In this document: positions 26,889 to 38,088 of the stretch, piece after piece
How the letters are laid out: every line of letters begins with the position of its first letter
Position numbering within the stretch: the stretch's first letter is position 1
Position numbers and translations under genes: made by a program
Origin: Teichococcus coralli
GTDB taxonomy: Bacteria > Pseudomonadota > Alphaproteobacteria > Acetobacterales > Acetobacteraceae
Assembly: GCF_009829925.1 (NCBI RefSeq)
Contig: NZ_SNVJ01000007.1
Span: 122,513 to 186,512 of the forward strand
Direction: 5' to 3'
DNA: 64,000 nucleotides
The notes under the pieces: model-generated
What the model was told of the DNA's origin: nothing
What the model saw: the letters and a program-made list of their open reading frames with translations, nothing else
The model's database searches: none

Positions 26889-27974
26889 TCAGCTCCGCCC
26901 GCCCGGCGCTTCGGCAGATAGGGACCTCGCCGGGGCGGCAACGGCAGGCGGCGCCACCTGTTGCAGAAAGCCCCGCCAGCGCGCAAGCACCGGCCCCGCG
27001 GCGAAGGCTGCGGCATAGGCGGCCCGCCCTGCCTCGCCCATCGCGGCGCGGCGCTCCGGCTCCTGCAGCAGGGTTCGGATGGCGGCCGCCAGCCCCTCCG
27101 GCGACTCGGGCGGCACCAGCAGGCCGGTCTCGCCGTCGCGGATCAGTTCCGAGGGCCCCTGCGCCGCCACCGCCACCACCGGCCGCCCCGCGCTCCAGGC
27201 CTCCAGCACGATGTTGCCGAGCGGCTCATGGCGCGAGGAGCAGACAAAGACGTCGCAGGCCGCCAGCAAGGCGCCGGAATCCCGGCGCCAGCCCAGGAGC
27301 TGCACGCGGTCGGCCACGCCCAGCTGCGCCGCCAGCCGGGCCAGCGCCGCGCGCTCCGGCCCCTCCCCGGCGATGGTCAGCGCGGCACCGGGAAGGAGGG
27401 GGAGGGCGCGCAGCAGCATGTCGAAGCCCTTGTTGCGGTGCAGCCGGCCCAGCGCCAGCAGGCGCGGCGCGCCCGGCCGCACGCCGGGTGGCAGGTCCAG
27501 CTCGGCCGGCCGCATGCCCCCCATGTCGTCCACGAAGTTCGGCAGGTAGTGCGCGCGCTCGCGCGGCCAGCCCTGGCGGACGATCCACGCCACCAGGTCG
27601 CGCGTGTTGCCGACGAGGTGGTCGCAGTGGCGGTAGTATTTCAGGTCGTAGTAGCCGCCCAGCCGGCCCACCAGGGTCCAGGGGCCGCGCGGGGAGAAGC
27701 GGGCGGCGCGGTTCATCCAGGCCACCACCACCGCGGGCCGGAACCCGTTCAGCTCGGCCTGCAGGCGCAGCCGGGTCGGCAGGTCGAGCCAGTTGCCGAA
27801 GCGGAGCTGCACCGGCACCAGCCCCTGCGCGGAAAGCCGGGCGGCGCGCCCCGGGTCGCTGCGGATCACCGAGAGCACCTCGTCGCCCGTCAGGTGCAGC
27901 GCCAGGGCAAGCCGCTCGTAAAAGCCTTCGGCCCCGCCCATCGTGCTGCCGGCCATCACCTGGGCCAGCCTCAT
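26889..27974 (-). CDS. Glycosyltransferase family 4
   Basis: GT-B fold transferase of 361 residues. The N terminus MRLAQVMAGSTMGGAEGFYE carries the glycine-rich acceptor-side motif, RLLALGRLHRNKGFDMLLRA starts the nucleotide-sugar domain, and the EX7E-type region reads SSRHEPLGNIVLEAWSAGRPVVA. ATG 27974 gives the usual start; the frame is open upstream without similarity. It lies 43 bp after the GT9 gene and 7 bp before asnB, a clear minus-strand operon for lipopolysaccharide or capsule sugars. Donor and acceptor are unknown. Confidence 0.92.
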   Translation of the reverse strand: MRLAQVMAGSTMGGAEGFYERLALALHLTGDEVLSVIRSDPGRAARLSAQGLVPVQLRFGNWLDLPTRLRLQAELNGFRPAVVVAWMNRAARFSPRGPWTLVGRLGGYYDLKYYRHCDHLVGNTRDLVAWIVRQGWPRERAHYLPNFVDDMGGMRPAELDLPPGVRPGAPRLLALGRLHRNKGFDMLLRALPLLPGAALTIAGEGPERAALARLAAQLGVADRVQLLGWRRDSGALLAACDVFVCSSRHEPLGNIVLEAWSAGRPVVAVAAQGPSELIRDGETGLLVPPESPEGLAAAIRTLLQEPERRAAMGEAGRAAYAAAFAAGPVLARWRGFLQQVAPPAVAAPARSLSAEAPGGRS

Positions 27975-28017
27975 GGGCCGCCCGCCGCCGGAGCGAGGCC
28001 GTGGATGCGGCGGAGCG

Positions 28018-28941
28018 TCATGCTGCCGCCGCCTCCGCTTGCCGCAGCAGGGCAATCGCGGCCTCCAGCGCCTCGCCGACGCCAAGCGCCGTCATCGGCG
28101 CCTGCCCGGCCGCTCCCTGCGCCACCACCGCCCGGGCGCGGCGGCCGACCGGCGCGTATTCGCCGGCCTGGGTCGGCCCGAACAGGCCAAGCGTGGGCGC
28201 CCCGGCGGCGGCCGAGAGGTGCATCAGCCCCGAATCATTGCCGACAAACAGCGCGCAGCGGGTCAGCACCGCCGCCGCCTCCGGCAGCGAAAGGCGGCCC
28301 ACCAGGTCCACCGCCCCCGGCAAGGCCCGCAGCACCGGCGCGGCCAGGCCGGCCTCGGTCCCGCCCGGCCCGCCCAGGATCACCGGCCGCGCCCCGGGCA
28401 ACGGCCCATCCGGCGCGGAGAGCGCCTGGAAAAGCGCCACGAACCGGTCCGGCGGCCAGACCTTGCCTGGCCAGTTGGCGCTGGGGCCAAGGGCGATGAA
28501 GGGCCCCTCGCCCGGCAACACCACCTCCGCCCGCGCGGTGTCGGCGACGTCGAACCAGGCCACCGGGCGCGGCGCCGGCGCCAGCCGCAGCACCTGCCCA
28601 AGATGCAGCAGCTTGTGGCCGGGGCGGCGCCCGCCGCGCATCACCGCGCGCGCCCGCGCCGGCACCATCCAGGCCAGGGCGGAGCCGCGCAGGTCCACCA
28701 CCAGGTCCCACCGGTGCCGCGCCACCTGCGCCCAGAGCGCCAGCCAGTGCAGCGAGAAGCGGCGCTTCTCCAGCACGATGGTGGCGTCGCGCCGCGGCAT
28801 CCGCGCGAAGATCCCCTCCGCCGCCGGACCACAGGCCACGGTGAAGCGTGCCTGCGGATAGGTTCGCAGCAGGTGGTCCAGCAGCCCGGTGGAGAGCACC
28901 GCATCCCCGATGCGGGTGGCGGTCACGAAGAGGATGCGCAT
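28018..28941 (-). CDS. Glycosyltransferase family 9 (heptosyltransferase-like)
   Basis: GT-B transferase of 307 residues resembling ADP-heptose:LPS heptosyltransferases. MRILFVTATRIGDAVLSTGL is the hallmark acceptor-domain start (Asp in IGDAVLST), WDLVVDLRGS follows, and the donor domain holds FIALGPSANWPGKVWP and FVGNDSGLMHLSAAAGAPT, the family GNDSG..HLA-type motif. It is the first gene of the glycosylation operon, with the promoter in an 84-bp gap divergent from ygfZ. An LPS core role is likely; heptose as donor is not proven. Confidence 0.92.
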   Translation of the reverse strand: MRILFVTATRIGDAVLSTGLLDHLLRTYPQARFTVACGPAAEGIFARMPRRDATIVLEKRRFSLHWLALWAQVARHRWDLVVDLRGSALAWMVPARARAVMRGGRRPGHKLLHLGQVLRLAPAPRPVAWFDVADTARAEVVLPGEGPFIALGPSANWPGKVWPPDRFVALFQALSAPDGPLPGARPVILGGPGGTEAGLAAPVLRALPGAVDLVGRLSLPEAAAVLTRCALFVGNDSGLMHLSAAAGAPTLGLFGPTQAGEYAPVGRRARAVVAQGAAGQAPMTALGVGEALEAAIALLRQAEAAAA

Positions 28942-29025
28942 GGTTGGCGCGCGCATAGCATGGTTGGGCGATGGCGTGCAGCGTCGCCGCTTGTCTGCGC
29001 CGCCTCGCCTGCCAAAATCTTCGGG

Positions 29026-29850
29026 ATGCCCATCGCTCCCCTTTCCGACCGTGCCGTGGTGGACCTCTCCGGTGAGGACCGCCTCGACTTCCTTCAGGGC
29101 CTGGTGTCCAACGACGTCACGCAGGCCATGCCTGGCCGCGCCGTCTGGGCCGCGCTGCTGACCCCGCAGGGCAAGTGGCTGGCCGATTTCTTCATCCTGG
29201 CCGCGGGCGAGCGCCTGCTGCTGGACGTTCCTGCCGCCCAGGCCGCCCTGCTGGCACAGCGGCTTTCCCGCTTCCGCCTGCGCTCCCGCGTGGCGCTGGC
29301 CGGGCGGCCCGACCTCGCCGTCTGGGCCGGCTGGGGCGAGGCCGCGCCGCCCGCGGAGGCCCTCGCCGCCCCCGACCCGCGCCTGCCCGAGGCCGGCTGG
29401 CGCGCCATCCTCCCCGCGGGGCAGGCGCTGCCCGGCGCGGCGGGCGACTACGACCGCCATCGCCTCGCCCTCGGGCTGCCCAACGGCGCGCCCGACCTGG
29501 AGGCGGAGAAGTCGGTGCTGCTGGAGGCCGGCTTCGACGAGCTGGGCGGCATCTCCTGGAGCAAGGGCTGCTACATGGGCCAGGAGCTGACCGCCCGCAC
29601 CAAGTATCGCGGCCTGCTGAAGCGGCGGCTGGTGCCGGTGGCGGTGGAGGGCCCCCTGCCCGCGCCCGGAACGCCCGTGCTGCGCGAGGGCGCCGAGGTC
29701 GGCGAGATGCGCTCCGGCCACCCGCAAGGGCTGGGCCTGGCCCTGCTGCGCCTGCCGCTGCGCGAGGGCGAGCGGCTGACCTGCGGCGCGGCGGTGCTGG
29801 TGCCGCGCGTGCCAGGCTGGATGCGCCTGCCGGAGCAGGCGGCGGGCTGA
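29026..29850 (+). CDS. ygfZ: YgfZ-type folate-binding protein
   Basis: Tetrahydrofolate-dependent protein helping Fe-S cluster enzyme assembly or repair. It has the GcvT-like fold and the signature SKGCYMGQELTARTKYRG near residues 181-198, where the Cys is the conserved residue of the KGCYxGQE motif. Length 274 aa is normal for alphaproteobacteria. The start (MPIAPLSDRAVVDLSGEDRL) is favoured because the next residues are the family DFLQGLVSNDV motif. It stands alone, divergent from the GT9 operon and convergent with the methyltransferase. Confidence 0.92.
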   Translation: MPIAPLSDRAVVDLSGEDRLDFLQGLVSNDVTQAMPGRAVWAALLTPQGKWLADFFILAAGERLLLDVPAAQAALLAQRLSRFRLRSRVALAGRPDLAVWAGWGEAAPPAEALAAPDPRLPEAGWRAILPAGQALPGAAGDYDRHRLALGLPNGAPDLEAEKSVLLEAGFDELGGISWSKGCYMGQELTARTKYRGLLKRRLVPVAVEGPLPAPGTPVLREGAEVGEMRSGHPQGLGLALLRLPLREGERLTCGAAVLVPRVPGWMRLPEQAAG

Positions 29851-29869
29851 GCCGGCCGCCGCGCGGCGG

Positions 29870-30700
29870 TCACTCGGCGCGGGCGATAAAGGCCACGGGC
29901 GCGATGATGCCGCGTTCCAGCGCGTCCATGGCGTTGGCCAGCCGCTGCTGCGTGCCCTCCCCCATCACCACGTGCAGGCCGAGCGGCGGGCGGCCGGTCT
30001 GCGTCGCCCGCTCCCGCATCTCCCGCCCCAGGCGGAGCGCCAGCTCGCTGCGGTCCTCCTCCTGCTCCAGCGTGAAGCCGGCCTCGGCGAGCAGGCGCCG
30101 GTATGTCTCGGCGGTTTCGACGAAGCTTGTCGCCGTGCCGTCCGCCCAGGGCATCGGGTAGGGCAGCGGCTCTTCCGGCCGGGCATGGACAATGTCATAG
30201 GCGCCGAGGCGCCCGCCGGGCCTGAGCACCCGTCGCAGCTCGGTGAAGAGCCGCGCCTTGTCCGCCACGTTCATGCCGACATGGATCAGCGTGGCGGCAT
30301 CGAAGCTGGCGGCGCCGAAGGGAATGGCCAGCGCGCTGGCCTTCAGGAACCCGACCTTGCCCGACAGGCCGCAACGCCGGGTCAGCGCCGCCGCCACCGC
30401 CACGAATTCGGGCGTGATGTCGATGCCGGTGACCTGGCAGCCATGTGCGTCGGCGAAGTAGCGCGCGGGTCCCCCCAGGCCGGACCCGACGTCCAGCACG
30501 CGTGTCCCGGGCGAGAGGCCAAGCGCCCTGGCCAGCTCCGCGGTTGCCGCCAGCCAGCCGAGATGAAGCTCGTCGATCTCCGCGAGGTCGGCCGCGCTCA
30601 GTTGCCGGGCCGCGCGTCCGCTCGCCGCCAGCGCGTCAAGGATGGCGCGTTCCAGCGCCCCATGCGTGTAGTGCTGCGCAACGTCCCGCTCGATCGGCAT
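29870..30700 (-). CDS. Class I SAM-dependent methyltransferase
   Basis: Rossmann-fold methyltransferase of 276 residues from ATG 30700. SAM motif I reads VLDVGSGLGGPARYFA, motif II VTGIDITPEF, and the downstream block reads ATLIHVGMNVADKARLFTELRRVLRPGG split over two strands. The layout (VGSGLGGPARY) is close to gamma-tocopherol, sterol or phosphoethanolamine-type methyltransferases, so a lipid or quinone acceptor is plausible but unproven. An ATG nine codons upstream (30727) is possible. It lies between ygfZ and ppdK, with no operon partner on its strand. Confidence 0.85.
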   Translation of the reverse strand: MPIERDVAQHYTHGALERAILDALAASGRAARQLSAADLAEIDELHLGWLAATAELARALGLSPGTRVLDVGSGLGGPARYFADAHGCQVTGIDITPEFVAVAAALTRRCGLSGKVGFLKASALAIPFGAASFDAATLIHVGMNVADKARLFTELRRVLRPGGRLGAYDIVHARPEEPLPYPMPWADGTATSFVETAETYRRLLAEAGFTLEQEEDRSELALRLGREMRERATQTGRPPLGLHVVMGEGTQQRLANAMDALERGIIAPVAFIARAE

Positions 30701-30828
30701 GGCCGCCCCCTGCACGGGTTGCAGCATTCAGTCTAGTCCCGGCTTGTTCCGGAACACGAAGAACATCTCAGGGAGCGGTATCCCGGTATCGCCGGGCGGG
30801 GCATCGCCCCACCCGGCCCTGCGGGAGG

Positions 30829-33501
<2,673 letters not shown>

Positions 33502-33513
33502 CCCGGGTTTCCT

Positions 33514-35694
33514 TCAGCCTTCAATCTTGGAGAAATCGGCCACCTGGTCGATGGCCGCCCGCAGGCGCGCCAGCAGGCCCAGGCGATTGCGCCGCAGGCC
33601 CTGGTCGGCGTCGTTGACCACGACCTTATCAAAGAAAGCGTCAACCGGCGCGCGCAGATCGGCAAGCGCCGACATCGCCGCCGTATCCTCCTCCGCCCGC
33701 AGGGCGGCCAGCGCCCGTGGCAGGGTGTCGTCCAGCGCGGCGGAAAGCGCCTGCTCCTCCGCCGCCACGAAGCGCGCGGGGTCGGTCTCCGCGCGGTGCG
33801 GCCCGTCCTTCCGGTCCTCGATGCGCAGGATGTTGGCGGCGCGGCGATAGGCGGTCAGGAGGTTGGCGCCGTCCTCGCCTTCCAGGAAGGCGCGCAGGGC
33901 GCTGGCGCGGGCCAGCAGGCGCACCAGGTCGTCCCCGCCGCCGCCGCCCGCGGAACCAAGCGTGGCGGCCAGCACGTCATGCCGCTCGCCCTCGGCGCGG
34001 AGCTGCACGCGCAGCCGCTCGGCCAGGAAGTCGAGCAGCCCGGCGGCGAAGGCGGCGACCACCGGCGGGTGGTCGGAGCCCGGCGCCGGCTCGAAGCCGG
34101 CCTTCATCTTCTCCTGCGCCACCGCCATGCCGAATTCGGGCTCGGCGGTGGTGCCGAGCGCCTGCGGATAGCCGAAGAAAGCCTCGGCCAGCACGTCGGC
34201 CAGCCCGAGCCGCAGCCCGTTCTCGCGCAGGATGCGGATGACGCCGAGCGCCGCGCGGCGCAGCGCATAGGGGTCGCCCGAGCCGGTCGGCCGCTCGTCC
34301 ACCGCGAAGAAGCCGACCAGCTGGTCGAGCTTGTCGGCGAGCGCCACCGCCACCGCGATCGGCTCGGCGGGCACCGTGTCGCCCGGGCCGAGCGGGCGGT
34401 AATGCGCGGCGATGGCCTCGGCCACGCGCGGGTCCTCGCCATCCTTCAGCGCGTAGTAGCGGCCGATGATGCCCTGCAATTCCGGGAACTCGCCCACCAG
34501 GCCGCTCGCCAGGTCGGCCTTGGCCAGCCGCGCGGCGCGGGCGGCCAGCGCGGGCTCGGCGCCGAGCTTCGGCGCCAGCCAGGCGGTCAGCCGCTCCAGC
34601 CGCGAGACGCGGCTCCCCTGGGTGCCGAGCTTGGCGTGGAAGACCACGCCCTCCAGCTTCGGCAGGAAGTCCTCCAGCCGCTGCTTGCGGTCCAGGTCCC
34701 AGAAGAAGCGGGCATCCGAGAGCCGGGCGCGCAGCACGCGCTCGTTGCCCGCCGCCACGGCCTTGCCGCCGTCGCTGGCGGCGATGTTGGAGACCAGCGC
34801 GAAGCACGGCGCCGCCGCGCCATCCGGCCGGCGCAACGCGAAGTAGCGCTGGTTCACCCGCATGGTGGTGCGCATCAGCTCGGGCGGCAGGTCCATGAAG
34901 GCGTCGTCGATCCGGCCGAGCAGCGGCACGGGCCACTCCACCAGCCCGGCCACCTCGGCCACGAGCCCCTCGTCCGGCACCACCTCGACCCCCTCCGCCG
35001 CGGCCAGTGCCGCAATACCGTCACGCACCAGCTTGGCGCGCTCGACGGGATCGATAATGACCTTCCGGGCGGCGAGTTGCGTCGCATAGTCCGAGAAATT
35101 TCTCACGGGGAAGGCACCGGGGGCCATGATGCGATGGCCTTCGGTGAGGTCGCCGCTCATCAGCCCGTGCCCGTCATCCTCGCCTTGCAGCAGGCTGAAG
35201 GGCACCACCTCGCCGCCGAACAGGCAGAGGATGCGCTTCAGCGGCCGCACCCAGGTGAAGCCGCTGGTGCCGCCCCAGCGCATGGATTTCGGCCAGGGGA
35301 AGCGCCGCAGCAGGGCGGGGATGACCTCGGCCAGCACGTCCGGCGTGGCGCGGCCGGGGCGGCGGATCACCGCGTAGAGATAGACGCCCTTGCCGGTGTC
35401 CCGCTCCTCGAGCTGGCCGCGGGTGAGCCCGGTGGCGCGCAGGAAGCCCTCCAGCGCCGGGCCGGTGGCGTCCGCGCGCGGGCCGCGCCGCTCCTCCTCC
35501 ACCGCCGCCGTACCGGCGGGCAGCGCGGCCACCAGCGCCAGCCGGCGCGGGCCATGGAGCGTGCGCAGGCCCTCCGCCGGCAGCCCGGCGCCCTTGAGCG
35601 CGTCCCCCATCAGCCGCGCCAGCTCCTCGGCCGCGCGCGCCTGCATGCGGGCGGGGATTTCCTCGGAGAACAGTTCGAGCAGGAGTTCGGGCAT
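33514..35694 (-). CDS. glyS: Glycyl-tRNA synthetase beta subunit
   Basis: Beta chain of the alpha2-beta2 bacterial glycyl-tRNA synthetase; it binds tRNA and is needed for aminoacylation. MPELLLELFSEEIPARMQ is the typical start, and a C-terminal DALR anticodon-binding region ends the protein (LRAEEDTAAMSALADLRAPV then VDAFFDKVVVNDAD). At 726 aa it is normal. ATG 35694 is preferred over the GTG one codon upstream. Stop and start spacing with ppdK (12 bp) and glyQ (62 bp) support one operon. A very long antisense open frame covers it but is a composition artefact. Confidence 0.96.
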   Translation of the reverse strand: MPELLLELFSEEIPARMQARAAEELARLMGDALKGAGLPAEGLRTLHGPRRLALVAALPAGTAAVEEERRGPRADATGPALEGFLRATGLTRGQLEERDTGKGVYLYAVIRRPGRATPDVLAEVIPALLRRFPWPKSMRWGGTSGFTWVRPLKRILCLFGGEVVPFSLLQGEDDGHGLMSGDLTEGHRIMAPGAFPVRNFSDYATQLAARKVIIDPVERAKLVRDGIAALAAAEGVEVVPDEGLVAEVAGLVEWPVPLLGRIDDAFMDLPPELMRTTMRVNQRYFALRRPDGAAAPCFALVSNIAASDGGKAVAAGNERVLRARLSDARFFWDLDRKQRLEDFLPKLEGVVFHAKLGTQGSRVSRLERLTAWLAPKLGAEPALAARAARLAKADLASGLVGEFPELQGIIGRYYALKDGEDPRVAEAIAAHYRPLGPGDTVPAEPIAVAVALADKLDQLVGFFAVDERPTGSGDPYALRRAALGVIRILRENGLRLGLADVLAEAFFGYPQALGTTAEPEFGMAVAQEKMKAGFEPAPGSDHPPVVAAFAAGLLDFLAERLRVQLRAEGERHDVLAATLGSAGGGGGDDLVRLLARASALRAFLEGEDGANLLTAYRRAANILRIEDRKDGPHRAETDPARFVAAEEQALSAALDDTLPRALAALRAEEDTAAMSALADLRAPVDAFFDKVVVNDADQGLRRNRLGLLARLRAAIDQVADFSKIEG

Positions 35695-35756
35695 CACGGG
35701 GCCTTACGGGAGAACGGCGGTCGTCGGTCGGCAGGTCGTCGGGGGATGGCGGGCCG

Positions 35757-36650
35757 TCAGGCGCCCGCCAGCCAGCCCTCGCAACAGCGCTTCGCCAGCG
35801 CGCGGACGCGGCCGATATAGGCCGCCCGCTCGGTCACGCTGATGGCGCCCCGCGCGTCCAGCAGGTTGAAGGCATGGCTGGCCTTGATGCACTGGTCATA
35901 GGCCGGCAGGGCCAGCGCCTTGTCCACTAGAGAGGCGCATTCCGCCTCGGCGTCCTTGAAGTGCTGGAACAGCAGGGCGGTATCGGCATGCTCGAAGTTG
36001 AAGGCCGAGAACTCGCGCTCGGCCCGCAGGAACACGTCGCCATAGGTGACGCCCTGGCCGTTGAAGTCGAGGTCATAGACGTTCTCGACGCCCTGGATGT
36101 ACATGGCCAGCCGTTCCAGCCCGTAGGTCAGCTCGGAGCTCGGCTTCTCCACCGGAATGCCGCCGACCTGCTGGAAGTAGGTGAACTGCGTCACCTCCAT
36201 GCCGTCGCACCAGACCTCCCAGCCCAACCCCCAGGCGCCCAGCGTCGGGCTTTCCCAGTCGTCCTCGACGAAGCGGATGTCGTGCAGCGCCGGGTCGATG
36301 CCGAGCGCGCGGTAGCTCTCGATCAGCAAGGCCTGCGGGTCAGCCGGGCTCGGCTTCAGGATCACCTGATACTGGTAGTAGTGCTGCAGCCGGTTCGGGT
36401 TCTCGCCGTAGCGCCCGTCCGCCGGGCGGCGGGAGGGCTGCACATAGGCGGCCTTCCACGGCTGCGGCCCCAGCGCCCGCAGCGTGGTCGCCGGATGGAA
36501 GGTGCCGGCGCCCATCTCCATGTCATAGGGCTGCAGGATCACGCAGCCCTGCGCCGACCAGAACCGGTGCAGCGTCAGGATGATGTCCTGGAAGCTGAGG
36601 GGCTTGCCAGAGGAGGAGCCCTGGGAGGAGCCCGGGGAAGAGGCAGTCAT
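35757..36650 (-). CDS. glyQ: Glycyl-tRNA synthetase alpha subunit
   Basis: Catalytic alpha chain of glycyl-tRNA synthetase, a class II enzyme. Recognisable blocks: [60 protein letters not shown] and [20 protein letters not shown]. The N-terminal tail before LSFQ has three SSxG units ([12 protein letters not shown]) made by a 12-bp tandem repeat at 36613-36642; this tail is not part of the conserved fold. ATG 36650 is preferred; ATG 36668 is also in frame. It is the first gene of the glyQ-glyS-ppdK operon. Confidence 0.95.
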   Translation of the reverse strand: MTASSPGSSQGSSSGKPLSFQDIILTLHRFWSAQGCVILQPYDMEMGAGTFHPATTLRALGPQPWKAAYVQPSRRPADGRYGENPNRLQHYYQYQVILKPSPADPQALLIESYRALGIDPALHDIRFVEDDWESPTLGAWGLGWEVWCDGMEVTQFTYFQQVGGIPVEKPSSELTYGLERLAMYIQGVENVYDLDFNGQGVTYGDVFLRAEREFSAFNFEHADTALLFQHFKDAEAECASLVDKALALPAYDQCIKASHAFNLLDARGAISVTERAAYIGRVRALAKRCCEGWLAGA

Positions 36651-36748
36651 CAGCGGCGTTCCGGTCATCGGGTCTTGGGCTTGCGGCCGTGTTATGCGCC
36701 GCACCATAAGACCCGCCCCACCCCCCGGCAAGGAAGGCCGCGCCCCCG

Positions 36749-37153
36749 ATGTCCGCCACCGAGACGCTGATCCGCTCCTACTACGACGCCTTCAACGCCG
36801 GGGACACCAAGGCCATGCTCGCCCTGCTGACCGAGGACGTGGCGCACGACCTCAACCAGGGCGGCCGCGAGACCGGCATCCCCGCCTTCCGCGCCTTCAT
36901 GGCCCGGATGAACGCGCATTACCGCGAGCAGCTGCGCGGCATCGTGGTGCTCACCGAACCCTCCGGCCAGCGCGCCGCCGCCGAGTTCACCGTGAACGGC
37001 ACCTACCTCGCCACCGACGAAGGGCTCCCCGAGGCGCGCGGCCAGACCTACACCCTCCCCGCCGGGGCCTTCTTCGAGGTCCGCGACGGCCGCATCGCCC
37101 GCGTCTCCAACTTCTACAACCTGGCCGACTGGATCGCCCAGGTCCGCGGCTGA
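36749..37153 (+). CDS. SnoaL-like / ketosteroid-isomerase-type NTF2-fold protein
   Basis: Small protein of 134 residues with the NTF2-like cone fold: an N-terminal helix ([20 protein letters not shown]), a helix-strand [14 protein letters not shown], and four C-terminal strands ([31 protein letters not shown]). Such proteins bind or isomerise small hydrophobic molecules; the specific role is unknown. The gene is divergent from glyQ, and a HAD phosphatase gene begins 10 bp downstream, so the two are likely cotranscribed. Confidence 0.85.
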   Translation: MSATETLIRSYYDAFNAGDTKAMLALLTEDVAHDLNQGGRETGIPAFRAFMARMNAHYREQLRGIVVLTEPSGQRAAAEFTVNGTYLATDEGLPEARGQTYTLPAGAFFEVRDGRIARVSNFYNLADWIAQVRG

Positions 37154-37163
37154 GCCGCCGCCG

Positions 37164-37814
37164 ATGCGCTACCGGTTGGTGATCTTCGACTTCGACGGCA
37201 CCCTGGCCGACAGCTTCCCCTGGTTCACCACCGCCCTTAACGAGGCCGCCCGCCGCTTCGGCTTCCGCACCGTCGGCGCCGAGGAAGGCGAGGCGCTGCG
37301 CGCCCTCGGCCCGCGCGAGATCATGCGCCGCCTGGAAGTCCCGGCCTGGAAACTCCCCTGGATCATCCGCCACCTCCGGCGGGAGAAGCAGGCCGTGGCG
37401 GGCAGCCTCCCCCTCTTCCCCGGCGTGCCCGACCTGCTCACCGCCCTCCCGGCGGCCGGCGCCCGGCTGGCCATCGTCAGCTCCGATTCCGAGGCTTCGA
37501 TCCGCGCCACCCTCGGCCCCGACCTCGCCGCGCGGATCGGCCACTACGGCACCCGCGCCTCCCTCTTCGGCAAGCCGCGCAAGCTGCGGGCGGCCCTGCG
37601 CCAGGCCGGCATCCCCGCCCGCGAGGCCATCTACATCGGCGACGAACTGCGCGACGCCGAGGCCGCCCGCGCGGTGGGCATGGACTTCGGCGCCGTCGCC
37701 TGGGGCTACGCCACCCGCGCGGCCCTCGCCGGCATCCGGCCCACCCTGCTCTTCGACAGCCCGGGCGAGATCATCGCCCGCTTCGCCGTGGCCACCCCGG
37801 TCGCGGCGCCATAA
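37164..37814 (+). CDS. HAD-superfamily hydrolase (phosphoglycolate-phosphatase-like)
   Basis: Cytoplasmic Mg-dependent phosphatase of 216 residues. HAD motif I is FDFDGTLADS (nucleophile Asp9 and Asp11), motif II is LAIVSSDSEAS, the Lys of motif III is in FGKPRKLRAAL, and motif IV is YIGDELRDAEAA. The cap inserted after motif I is a C1 alpha-helical type, as in Gph and related nucleotidases. It probably forms a two-gene unit with the upstream SnoaL-like gene. Substrate unknown. The stop is followed by a G-rich hairpin and then the compositional break leading into the Fic gene. Confidence 0.88.
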   Translation: MRYRLVIFDFDGTLADSFPWFTTALNEAARRFGFRTVGAEEGEALRALGPREIMRRLEVPAWKLPWIIRHLRREKQAVAGSLPLFPGVPDLLTALPAAGARLAIVSSDSEASIRATLGPDLAARIGHYGTRASLFGKPRKLRAALRQAGIPAREAIYIGDELRDAEAARAVGMDFGAVAWGYATRAALAGIRPTLLFDSPGEIIARFAVATPVAAP

Positions 37815-37827
37815 GTCGCGCCCCCCG

Positions 37828-37862
37828 GGGGTTTGGGGGGGGGAGCACAGCCCCCCCAACCC
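37828..37862 (+). terminator. G-rich hairpin after the HAD gene
   Basis: GGGTTTGGGGGG pairs with CCCCCCCAACCC across a short AGCACAG-type loop. A strong terminator-like stem with no clear U-run. It marks the boundary before the AT-richer segment. Confidence 0.6.
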
Positions 37863-38088
37863 GTGTCGTGTCATCCAGTGAAATCCTGACCTGTCTTAGT
37901 CAGTTCGATTACGCAGGACGACGGTCCGGCAGGTGCGACCCCAGCAGGTCAGAACATCACCTCGCCGGCGTTAGACCGCCCTCTTTTCTTAGTGGAAAAG
38001 TCATCTTAAATGCCCCATAAGTGGGACAAATTTCTCCGCTCGGCCGGACGAAACCTATAAAAACCAAATTGTTGATCGGACATGTCAG

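Noticed and set aside
37863..38088. tRNA or att site at the left edge of the Fic island
   Set aside because: No cloverleaf could be formed and no clear direct repeat matches the right edge near 39.4 kb.
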